From positions 1 through 37,910 of the forward strand of contig NZ_JATAAF010000026.1 of NCBI RefSeq assembly GCF_030341905.1: DNA of 37,910 bases. Reading direction: 5' to 3'. Below the pieces are notes generated by a model. That model saw only the letters and a program-made list of their open reading frames with translations, was not told the origin of the DNA and did no database searches. Positions 1-5,445 of the stretch are shown piece by piece. Origin of the DNA: Porticoccus sp. W117. Lineage in GTDB: Bacteria; Pseudomonadota; Gammaproteobacteria; Pseudomonadales; Porticoccaceae. The first letter of the stretch is position 1. Every line of letters starts with the position of its first letter. A program made the position numbers and the translations under genes.

Positions 1-78
1 CAACACTACAATCACGTTCGGCCACATAGTTCATTGAATTATCTGCCGCCCGTTGCTTTTGCAAATCAGGCGGCATAG
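1..78 (+). CDS. IS3-family transposase OrfB, C-terminal end (partial)
   Basis: Frame 1 runs from the window edge to a TAG at 76-78 and gives only 25 residues. They include YNHVRPHSSLNYLPP, the conserved C-terminal signature of IS3-family DDE transposases (OrfB), which catalyse cut-and-paste or copy-out transposition of their own element. The catalytic DDE core lies outside the window, so activity cannot be judged. The neighbours on the right (two gene stumps and a non-coding stretch) fit a region repeatedly disturbed by mobile elements. Confidence 0.75.
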   Translation, partial: QHYNHVRPHSSLNYLPPVAFANQAA

Positions 79-127
79 ATTGGGCAAGTCTCATCGAAGC
101 TGTGGTACTAAAGCTGGGGAAAGGTCA
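1..127 (+). mobile_element. 3' end of an IS3-family insertion sequence
   Basis: The window opens inside an insertion sequence. The first 78 bases encode the typical last residues of an IS3-family OrfB transposase. About 50 bases later the sequence CTGGGGAAAGGTCA (114-127) reads in reverse as TGACCTTTCCCC, which resembles the TGA-plus-C-rich inverted-repeat ends of several IS3 groups. I infer that the element ends near 127. Its other end lies to the left of the window. The exact boundary and any target duplication cannot be settled here. Confidence 0.6.
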
Positions 128-305
128 GAAAGCACAGCATGATATTTTCTCCAGGGCGCTTACCCTGAAAAGAATGTCAGAAGACAATTTCACTTACGAT
201 CTCAAAGACTATGAAGACTTATTACCAGATTCATTCCCAGGATATCTGATCCGCACAAGCCGGCGTTTGGGAATGGAGGGGCTTCGACAACGCCATTGCG
301 TGGCT
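128..305 (+). pseudogene. Gene stump, possibly PcfJ-like
   Basis: An open frame continues through this stretch, but its apparent GTG start at 102 lies inside the IS3 end, so the true N-terminus is missing. It encodes about 60 residues ending in EGLRQRHCVA. A glycine followed by HCV recalls the conserved core of PcfJ-like proteins, which are found on plasmids and integrative elements and have no firmly known role. Homology appears to stop at 305, where an opposite-strand integrase stump begins. The frame then runs on to 368 through antisense integrase sequence. The PcfJ assignment is tentative; that this is a broken gene is more secure. Confidence 0.35.
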
Positions 306-515
306 ACCCGGCGTCAGACCTTGTTCATGAAGTCGAGCAACCAAGGCTTCGACATGTTTAGGCTTTAATGACTTTGCGCTCATCCTCCGAAAGCCTAACG
401 AGGCCAATTCTTTTGCAATAGAGGTTAAGAGTTTTTCCCGTGTGTGTTGTGTCGAATGGCTGCCGTCTCTGTTGCGAGCGCACAGTACCTTTAACTGATG
501 GTTAAGGTCTTTCAC
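306..515 (-). pseudogene. Tyrosine integrase, N-terminal stump
   Basis: From a GTG at 515, preceded by GGAG at a spacing of about 9, the minus strand encodes MKDLN...RNRDGSHSTQ...KSLKPKHVEALVARLHEQGLTPG. This is the SAM-like, DNA-core-binding N-terminal domain of a family of phage/ICE tyrosine recombinases. After GLTPG, where family members continue with TIKNRM-type residues, the sequence changes to unrelated residues and the frame ends at 231. The whole catalytic domain (R, K, HxxR, H, Y) is absent, so this is a remnant. The break at 305/306 coincides with the end of the PcfJ-like stump, which points to a deletion or recombination joint. It is a different family from the intact integrase at 1652. 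Confidence 0.65.
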
Positions 516-520
516 GAATT

Positions 521-552
521 ATTGTCTCCACGTGTTTTGTGTTGGAGACAAT
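521..552. repeat. 10-bp perfect inverted repeat upstream of the integrase stump
   Basis: ATTGTCTCCA (521-530) and TGGAGACAAT (543-552) form a perfect inverted repeat around a 12-base spacer, just upstream of the start of the minus-strand integrase stump. It could be a binding site for that recombinase, an operator for its gene, or simply a hairpin at its 5' end. Nothing in the sequence decides between these. Confidence 0.55.
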
Positions 553-638
553 GATTGGTCAATTAATGAGCAGTCACAGCAGAATTGCAATCACTGGTGA
601 CCAAAATTTTTTAGGCGCTGTTTGGGGATTTGTAAACT

Positions 639-655
639 GACCGTTACTAACGGTC
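639..655. repeat. Perfect palindrome GACCGTTACTAACGGTC
   Basis: This is a 17-base palindrome (8-bp arms around a central C at 647) and the best copy of the motif repeated in the array at 720-818. Its centre lies 81 bases left of the first array member. It looks like a complete binding site for a dimeric DNA-binding protein. No gene for such a protein can be tied to it in this window. Confidence 0.7.
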
Positions 656-719
656 GTGGCTCACCGCCAGGCCAGTATTTATAAGGGGTTAGGTCTAATC
701 GATCCGGTCAGGTTTGTTT

Positions 720-818
720 GACCGTTACTGAAGATCATCGTCCGTTACTAACGGTCATTCATTTCTCAGTAACGGTGGGCCGTCTGTTAGTAACGGTCAA
801 ATTTTCAGCAATAACGGT
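720..818. repeat. Iteron-like array of CCGTTA/TAACGG sites at 20-21 bp spacing
   Basis: Five copies of the motif are centred at 728, 748, 769, 790 and 811, so the steps are 20, 21, 21 and 21 bp, or two helical turns. The first copy is a forward half-site (GACCGTTACT). The second (740-756) is a full palindrome with one mismatch. The last three are reverse half-sites (AGTAACGGT, TTAGTAACGGTC, AATAACGGT). A related GTTACT lies at 843-848. Regular spacing on one helix face is typical of iterons in plasmid origins, centromere-like partition sites and cooperative operators. No rep or par gene is visible nearby. Confidence 0.7.
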
Positions 819-1219
819 GAGGTGTTAGGGATTTTGGTAAGTGTTACTGGCTGTCCAATAACCGCAGTCATTGGAGAGCAATCGATGTTGCTGATTGCGA
901 ACGCCTCGGGACACCACTCCCGACAAACCTGAAATAGGTATGTACCCACAGAACTAAACACCTGAAAGGCTACAGTCCTGATTGGTTTTCACGTTTTAGA
1001 CAGGGTTTATGCCAAATAGACCTCCTTATTTTGTCGAAATGAGTGCTTCGTCATTGCTGTTGCAAGAGTCCACAAAAAAGCCCTTTCGAGCCGATTTGCT
1101 ACTGATAAGTGCGTAGCCCACTTTGTAGACTTCATTATGCAAAATATCGGAAGAAATACCCTCATAATCCTTCCATCACTCCAAAAATATTGCTGAGAGC
1201 TAGATGCTGCAACAAGTTG

Positions 1220-1259
1220 CGCCCCTCGTCACTCCATGAGAAAGGAGTGACGAGGGGCG
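1220..1259. terminator. 16-bp perfect hairpin, terminator-like without a U-tract
   Basis: The arms 1220-1235 and 1244-1259 are perfectly complementary (CGCCCCTCGTCACTCC and its reverse complement) around an 8-base loop. The stem is G+C-rich but is followed only by TAATTTATTA rather than a run of T, so it is at best a weak intrinsic terminator. It may instead insulate the excisionase/integrase pair or be a protein or recombination site. Confidence 0.4.
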
Positions 1260-1352
1260 TAATTTATTAGGGTTTTAGCAACTTCCACAAGTTCATGCCA
1301 GTGAACATGTAAGCGGAAATTCATACTTTTAGGTGAACAATCTTTTTAGTGA

Positions 1353-1793
1353 TTGCGATGGCAAAATTTAGACCTGCCTGCCCACCCTGAATACCCTGCT
1401 TTAGTGAAAGCAAAAACCTTAGCTATCGAAAAGCCCTCCTTTCTTCCCAGAGTTCTCAGAGCGAGAGACGCTCCAAGCTACTTGGGCATGTGTCGACACA
1501 CTTTCAACAAGCAAGTACGGCCACATGTGACAGAAACCCGAATAGGGGTTCAGGGGATTGGCTACGACAGGCTTGAACTTGACCAGTGGTGGGAGCAATA
1601 TAAGAGGTGCAACGGGCGCCGTCCCAAACCACTACAAGTGGAGGACGGTATATGTCAAACCTCAACCAAATGCCCGGATTACGCCTCAAAGGCAATATCT
1701 GGCATATTGAAAAACGATGTAAATACGCTGAAGGCGGCTGGATCCGTAAATGCACGGGAAAGACTAGCCGAATTGAGGCGGAAGAATACCTGA
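1353..1793 (+). CDS. Excisionase-like small HTH protein next to the integrase
   Basis: This 146-codon frame encodes FLPRVLRARDAPSYLGM near residue 30, then a conserved GIGYDRLELDQW block near residues 70-80. That is the winged-helix/AlpA-like pattern of small proteins commonly encoded just upstream of this class of tyrosine integrase. They are thought to act as excisionases or recombination directionality factors. The TTG at 1353 is a formal start with no good ribosome binding site. A GTG at 1404 would still keep the whole HTH domain, so the start is uncertain. The 3' end overlaps the integrase gene by 142 bp in another frame, and such a C-terminal tail is usual in relatives I recall. This favours a real overlapping gene and translational coupling. 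Confidence 0.6.
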   Translation: MRWQNLDLPAHPEYPALVKAKTLAIEKPSFLPRVLRARDAPSYLGMCRHTFNKQVRPHVTETRIGVQGIGYDRLELDQWWEQYKRCNGRRPKPLQVEDGICQTSTKCPDYASKAISGILKNDVNTLKAAGSVNARERLAELRRKNT

Positions 1794-2818
1794 TTCAACT
1801 CCTGGCAACCCTTCAACAGGAAACCATGAGACGAGAAGAAGCGGTTTATATCTTCAAGGAGGCTGCTTTTCGCTACCTTGAGGACGTTGCCCATAAACCT
1901 TGGGCTGGCACCATCGCCCTCTATATTGATCAGTTGAGCCCATTTATCGGTCACCTGGCGTTAGAGATGATTCACGATGGAACGCTCAAGCCGTTCGTTG
2001 ACCATGAACAAGGACGTGGACAAGCTCCTGCATCAATAAATCTTGTTCTTGGCGTTGTTTCAGCTGTTCTCAATCGTGCAGCAAGAGTATGGCGGCACGA
2101 AAATGGGAGCCCTTGGCTACGGCAGGCACCCCCGCTGATCTCTCGATTATCGACCAAGGGCAAGCAGAAAAAGGCTTACCCCTTGTCTTGGGAGGAGCAA
2201 GATAGGCTCTTTAAGCTATTCCCCAGGCATTTGGCCGATGCGTCTCTATATGCGGTGAATACGGGGTGTCGTGAGCAGGAAATCTGCCAATTGCGCTGGC
2301 AGTGGGAGGTTAAGGTGCTCGAATTGGGTAGATCAGTCTTTGTCTTGCCTGAATCGTTGACCAAAACCAGCACTGAGCGAGTTGTTGTATTGAACCGAAT
2401 TGCCCAGAGTGTCATAGACTCTCGTAGAGGCATCCACCCCGAGTTTGTCTTTACTTTTCGAGAAAAACCGGTTCAGAAGCTCAGAGCCAGCGCCTGGCGG
2501 CGAGGGTGGGTCAAGGCAGGCCTACCTACAGGGAAAAACGTACTTAAGGGTATACACAACCTTAGGCACACGTTTGGACGCCGCCTGAGAGCCGCAGGAG
2601 TCCCTTTAGAGACACGCAAGGCCCTGTTAGGTCATGCAAATGGCGACATAACGACCCATTATTCTGCAGCCGAGTTGCATGAGTTGGTGGTCGCGGTAGA
2701 GAAAATATCATGCCGAGACATCGCTCAGATGCCAGTTTTATCATTGGTTGCAAATGGCACGAAAATTGGGGGTGTCGGAAAAGTGTCGGAAAAAAGCAAA
2801 AGGGTTAGCAGTTGTTAA
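1652..2818 (+). CDS. Tyrosine recombinase (phage/ICE-type integrase)
   Basis: It encodes a site-specific recombinase of 388 residues that would integrate and excise a mobile element. The ATG at 1652 follows GGAGG at 1641-1645, which makes it a better start than the upstream GTG/ATG-less extension. The N-terminal part (about 1-90) is the arm/core-binding region with the PGLRLKGNIWHI opening. The catalytic set is complete: R207 (NTGCREQEICQLRW), K238 (TKTSTERVVVLN), H302 and R305 (HNLRHTF), H328 (LGH) and Y337 (ITTHYS). It ends 20 bp from the 3' end of tRNA-Arg and points at it, the usual arrangement for an element integrated in a tRNA gene. No second copy of the tRNA end is visible to the left, so the far attachment site would be outside the window. 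Confidence 0.88.
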   Translation: MSNLNQMPGLRLKGNIWHIEKRCKYAEGGWIRKCTGKTSRIEAEEYLIQLLATLQQETMRREEAVYIFKEAAFRYLEDVAHKPWAGTIALYIDQLSPFIGHLALEMIHDGTLKPFVDHEQGRGQAPASINLVLGVVSAVLNRAARVWRHENGSPWLRQAPPLISRLSTKGKQKKAYPLSWEEQDRLFKLFPRHLADASLYAVNTGCREQEICQLRWQWEVKVLELGRSVFVLPESLTKTSTERVVVLNRIAQSVIDSRRGIHPEFVFTFREKPVQKLRASAWRRGWVKAGLPTGKNVLKGIHNLRHTFGRRLRAAGVPLETRKALLGHANGDITTHYSAAELHELVVAVEKISCRDIAQMPVLSLVANGTKIGGVGKVSEKSKRVSSC

Positions 2819-2830
2819 CCTGCTAACCCT
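2801..2830 (-). terminator. Intrinsic terminator of tRNA-Arg overlapping the integrase stop
   Basis: The 11-bp perfect arms AGGGTTAGCAG (2801-2811) and CTGCTAACCCT (2820-2830) surround an 8-base loop. Read on the minus strand, the stem is followed by TTTTGCTTTTTT, so it should terminate tRNA-Arg transcription. It overlaps the last codons and stop of the plus-strand integrase gene, so the same hairpin may also help end integrase transcription. Confidence 0.75.
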
Positions 2831-2837
2831 TTGTATA

Positions 2838-2914
2838 TGGCGCACTCGGAAGGATTCGAACCTTCGACCGCTCGGTTCGTAGCCGAGTACTCTATCCAGC
2901 TGAGCTACGAGTGC
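2838..2914 (-). tRNA. tRNA-Arg (anticodon ACG)
   Basis: The 77-base cloverleaf begins GCACTCGTAGCTCAGC and has a D arm, an anticodon stem CTCGG/CCGAG with loop CTACGAA (anticodon ACG, expected to be A34-to-I edited), a T arm GGTTCGAATCC and the acceptor 3' strand CGAGTGC with discriminator G. CCA is encoded (TGG at 2838-2840 on the plus strand). It is the likely chromosomal target of the adjacent integrase. Confidence 0.96.
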
Positions 2915-2930
2915 GTGTTTAAGGCCGCGT

Positions 2931-2959
2931 ACTATAGGGGCGAGACTTGGGTCAGTCAA
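2931..2959 (-). promoter_or_regulatory. Sigma-70 promoter of tRNA-Arg
   Basis: On the minus strand, TTGACT (2954-2959) and TATAGT (2931-2936) are separated by exactly 17 bp. They lie about 17 bases upstream of the tRNA 5' end. A G+C-rich discriminator-like stretch follows the -10 box, as is common for stringently controlled stable RNA promoters. Confidence 0.8.
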
Positions 2960-3024
2960 GAGCTGATGTGGAAAAATTTGCCCCTGCCAGGCAAAGCGAT
3001 TTAACGGCTTTTGTACCCACACAA

Positions 3025-4443
3025 TTAGTAGGCGTTTTTGTTTACAAACCCCTTCACAACCGTTTGGGCAATGATCTTCATATCCAACCACAAACTCCAG
3101 TTGCGAATATATTGCAAATCAAACTCTATTCGCTTCACCATCTTATCGACAGTATCTGTCTCCCCTCGCCAGCCATTGATTTGTGCCCAACCAGTAATGC
3201 CGGGCTTCACCTTATGGCGCAACATATAGCCATCAATTACCGAGCGATAGGCTTCATTGTGAGCAACCGCGTGAGGGCGCGGGCCAACTATCGACATATG
3301 CCCCTGCAGTACATTGATAAACTGTGGCAACTCATCCAGTGAAGTACGCCGCAGAAAGCGCCCGAAGGGGGTAATCCTGGTGTCGTGACGGGTCGCCTGG
3401 GTCACTTTGCCACCGTTCTCCTGAACCGTCATCGAACGGAACTTCCACACATTAATCGCCTCTCCTGCCAGCCCATAGCGGGTTTGCTTGAACAGAACAG
3501 GTCCACGAGAAGTCAATTTGATGGCTGCCGCAATCAGCAACAATAAGGGCGAGATCAGCAACAATATCAACGAGGAAATTAGCAAATCTTCCATCCGCTT
3601 CATCCAGCCACCAAAGCCTTCGATGGGTGTGTCGTGAACACTCAACAACATGGTGTCGCCCACCTGGTGCCAACGGGAGTGCAACAGGTTGTAGACGAAG
3701 AAGTCCGGCACCAAGTGCACCGTAGCGGTAGTATCAGACAGCGCCTTCAACACCGAAGATATGCGCTCCTGAGCCTTCATCGGCATGGCGATATAAACGA
3801 TGTCTATTTCACCCCGCTTTGCGCGATCCACCAAATCCGCAGAACTGCCAAACTGCGGAAGCTCACCACTTGCCAGCAGGTAATCGTTGCTGAATTCTTC
3901 GCGCCGCTCTACTCGGTCATCGTAAAAACCAATCACCCGAATGCCATAGTGGGGGTTTTTCGCCTGATCAGCCGCCAACCTGAGTCCTGACTCAGTCACA
4001 CCCAGAATAGCCGCTGTACGGGTATTGAAATCATGCGTCCGGCAGTACCGCAAAACCACACGTAGCACATAACGCCAGCCACAAAGCACCAATAAGGTGA
4101 AAGTAAACCAATAACCCACCGCCAGACGTGAAAAATCTTCGGTAACCTTAACAACAAAGGCGATACCCAAGAGCAACACGCACACCAGAAACCAAGTAGA
4201 AGCCGTTAATAGCATCATCTGGCTAAAGCTTCCTGATCGCCAAGAGCGATAGAGCTGCATGGATTCTGCGATATAGGTAAAGAAGCCAGTTGCCAACAGG
4301 CCGGCAATAAAGCAACCCTGGTTAATCTCATGCATAAACAACCAGCAGCACAACAACCAGAGCCCAAAAATCAGCGCACTATCGATCAAGCGATAGAACA
4401 CTGAAAAGCCGCTCTGGTAAAAACGAACCCAATCTTGCTTCAT
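3025..4443 (-). CDS. Undecaprenyl-phosphate sugar phosphotransferase (WcaJ/WbaP type)
   Basis: This membrane enzyme starts glycan assembly by moving a sugar-1-phosphate (glucose or galactose in characterised relatives) from UDP-sugar to undecaprenyl phosphate at the inner membrane. The protein is about 472 residues from the ATG at 4443; a GTG at 4467 would add 8 residues. Four hydrophobic segments lie in roughly the first 140 residues, followed by a soluble nucleotide-binding-like middle (ILGVTESG). A last membrane segment near residue 285 leads into the C-terminal transferase domain with FKQTRYG, WKFRSM, SLDELPQFINVL, SIVGPRP and PGITGWAQINGWRGET. The full domain set suggests an active enzyme. 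It stands alone, far from the main glycan locus, which has its own WecA-type initiator. Sugar specificity cannot be read from sequence. Confidence 0.88.
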   Translation of the reverse strand: MKQDWVRFYQSGFSVFYRLIDSALIFGLWLLCCWLFMHEINQGCFIAGLLATGFFTYIAESMQLYRSWRSGSFSQMMLLTASTWFLVCVLLLGIAFVVKVTEDFSRLAVGYWFTFTLLVLCGWRYVLRVVLRYCRTHDFNTRTAAILGVTESGLRLAADQAKNPHYGIRVIGFYDDRVERREEFSNDYLLASGELPQFGSSADLVDRAKRGEIDIVYIAMPMKAQERISSVLKALSDTTATVHLVPDFFVYNLLHSRWHQVGDTMLLSVHDTPIEGFGGWMKRMEDLLISSLILLLISPLLLLIAAAIKLTSRGPVLFKQTRYGLAGEAINVWKFRSMTVQENGGKVTQATRHDTRITPFGRFLRRTSLDELPQFINVLQGHMSIVGPRPHAVAHNEAYRSVIDGYMLRHKVKPGITGWAQINGWRGETDTVDKMVKRIEFDLQYIRNWSLWLDMKIIAQTVVKGFVNKNAY

Positions 4444-4769
4444 TATTCTTGCCAGTTGTCTCGACACGGGCGCCAGTAGTGGCGCTTACTCAACGATGGC
4501 GTCGGTATTCTCCGCTCACCTTCCCTGCTTCAGCCAACCTGTTCTGCACCAATAAACGCCAAGTTGGCTGCATTTGCGCCAAACAGTTTTATCAAAATAA
4601 TGACAGATGTCACAGAACCGCCCTAGTGTATGGCTTCAGCGGTCGAACTGATTGATAAACGAGCTGAGATTATTGAAGCGCCGCACCACCAAGCATTGCT
4701 CTCGCCGTGCCACAAGAACGAAAAAGGCCGCCTCTCAGGCGGCCTATAAAATTCAGAAATTTGCCGACA
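4444..4769. other. Intergenic region between the WcaJ-like gene and the merR gene
   Basis: These 326 bases contain the terminator of the ihfA-merR unit near the right end (4725-4745). The rest must hold the promoter of the minus-strand WcaJ-like gene, but I see no box pair good enough to call. No RNA gene or coding frame is convincing. Confidence 0.5.
4725..4745 (-). terminator. Intrinsic terminator after the merR-like gene
   Basis: The 9-bp arms AGGCCGCCT and AGGCGGCCT surround a 3-base loop. On the minus strand the stem runs into TTTTTCG. It lies 25 bases past the stop of the merR-like gene and so closes the pheST-ihfA-merR transcription unit. Confidence 0.88.
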
Positions 4770-5126
4770 TCAGCTCTTCAGCACACCCAGGATGTCTTCC
4801 AGCTCCGTAATTGTCTGGTTCACCAACTGTTTTACCTGAGTGGCCTCTTCCTTTGCATCACCGCCGCCCAAACGCTGGCGGGCGCCACCGATGGTGTAGC
4901 CCTGCTCGTACAACAGTGAGCGGATTTGGCGGATCAGCAGTACGTCCTGGCGCTGGTAGTAGCGGCGATTGCCGCGTCGCTTTACCGGGCTGAGGTTGGG
5001 AAATTCTTGCTCCCAATAGCGCAGTACATGGGGTTTGACATCGCACAGCTCACTGACTTCACCAATGGTGAAGTAGCGCTTGCCCGGAATAACCGGCAGT
5101 TCGTTATTATTGCTCGCTTCCAGCAT
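4770..5126 (-). CDS. MerR-family transcriptional regulator next to ihfA
   Basis: This 118-residue DNA-binding protein has the MerR winged helix-turn-helix at residues about 17-80: [20 protein letters not shown], then the wing and the YYQRQDV segment. A short C-terminal helix follows (about 95-118), which in the family forms the dimer coiled coil. There is no cysteine-rich metal site or large effector domain. A gene of this type lies directly after ihfA in many gammaproteobacteria, but its regulon is not established to my knowledge. It overlaps the end of ihfA by 20 bp in another frame and shares its terminator, so the two are co-transcribed. Confidence 0.85.
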   Translation of the reverse strand: MLEASNNNELPVIPGKRYFTIGEVSELCDVKPHVLRYWEQEFPNLSPVKRRGNRRYYQRQDVLLIRQIRSLLYEQGYTIGGARQRLGGGDAKEEATQVKQLVNQTITELEDILGVLKS

Positions 5127-5418
5127 CGTCTATTCGGCTTTCTACTTTTGTTTTTAGTTTTTGTCCGGGCTTGAAGGTCACTACCCGACGGGCCGAGATG
5201 GGTATCTCTTCGCCGGTTTTGGGGTTGCGGCCGGGGCGGGTGCTTTTGTCCCGCAGGTCGAAGTTGCCAAAGCCGGAGAGTTTCACCTGTTCGTTATTTT
5301 CCAGGGAGGCGCGAATCTCTTCAAAAAACAGTTCGACCAGCTCTTTGGCCTCACGCTTGTTGAGGCCAAGTTCGTCGAACAGCATTTCCGCGAGATCAGC
5401 TTTAGTCAGTGCCGACAT
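5107..5418 (-). CDS. ihfA: Integration host factor subunit alpha
   Basis: IhfA pairs with IhfB to form a nucleoid protein that bends DNA sharply at specific sites. It supports site-specific recombination, replication initiation and sigma-54 transcription. The 103-residue protein has the full family pattern: N-terminal helices ([18 protein letters not shown]), the [12 protein letters not shown] strand-turn, and the [20 protein letters not shown] arm with the intercalating-proline region near residue 65. It lies 27 bp after pheT, the conserved order in gammaproteobacteria, and is probably transcribed both from pheST and from its own promoter. IHF would also be a plausible accessory factor for the integrase at 1652, although this was not shown. 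Confidence 0.95.
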   Translation of the reverse strand: MSALTKADLAEMLFDELGLNKREAKELVELFFEEIRASLENNEQVKLSGFGNFDLRDKSTRPGRNPKTGEEIPISARRVVTFKPGQKLKTKVESRIDDAGSEQ

Positions 5419-5445
5419 AGTTCTACCCTGTTTTTCTAGGTCGCC

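Larger units (their letters stand above)
516..1352. other. Long non-coding stretch of the mobile region
   Basis: I see no convincing protein gene in these 837 bases. They hold a 10-bp inverted repeat (521-552), an array of CCGTTA/TAACGG sites (639-818) and a 16-bp perfect hairpin (1220-1259). A 35-codon frame starting with ATG at 1009 has no clear ribosome binding site and no recognisable product, so I do not call it. The stretch may hold a replication or partition site, an operator cluster or recombination sites of an integrated element. Confidence 0.6.

Noticed and set aside
102..368. 88-codon plus-strand frame as an intact gene
   Set aside because: Its GTG start lies in the IS3 end and its last 21 codons are antisense to an integrase remnant, so it is a chance fusion of debris.
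639..818. CRISPR array
   Set aside because: The repeated units are short half-sites in mixed orientation at 20-21 bp with no unique spacers and no cas genes.
2972..3342. Plus-strand frames between tRNA-Arg and the WcaJ-like gene
   Set aside because: They are antisense to the conserved C-terminal transferase domain of the WcaJ-like protein.
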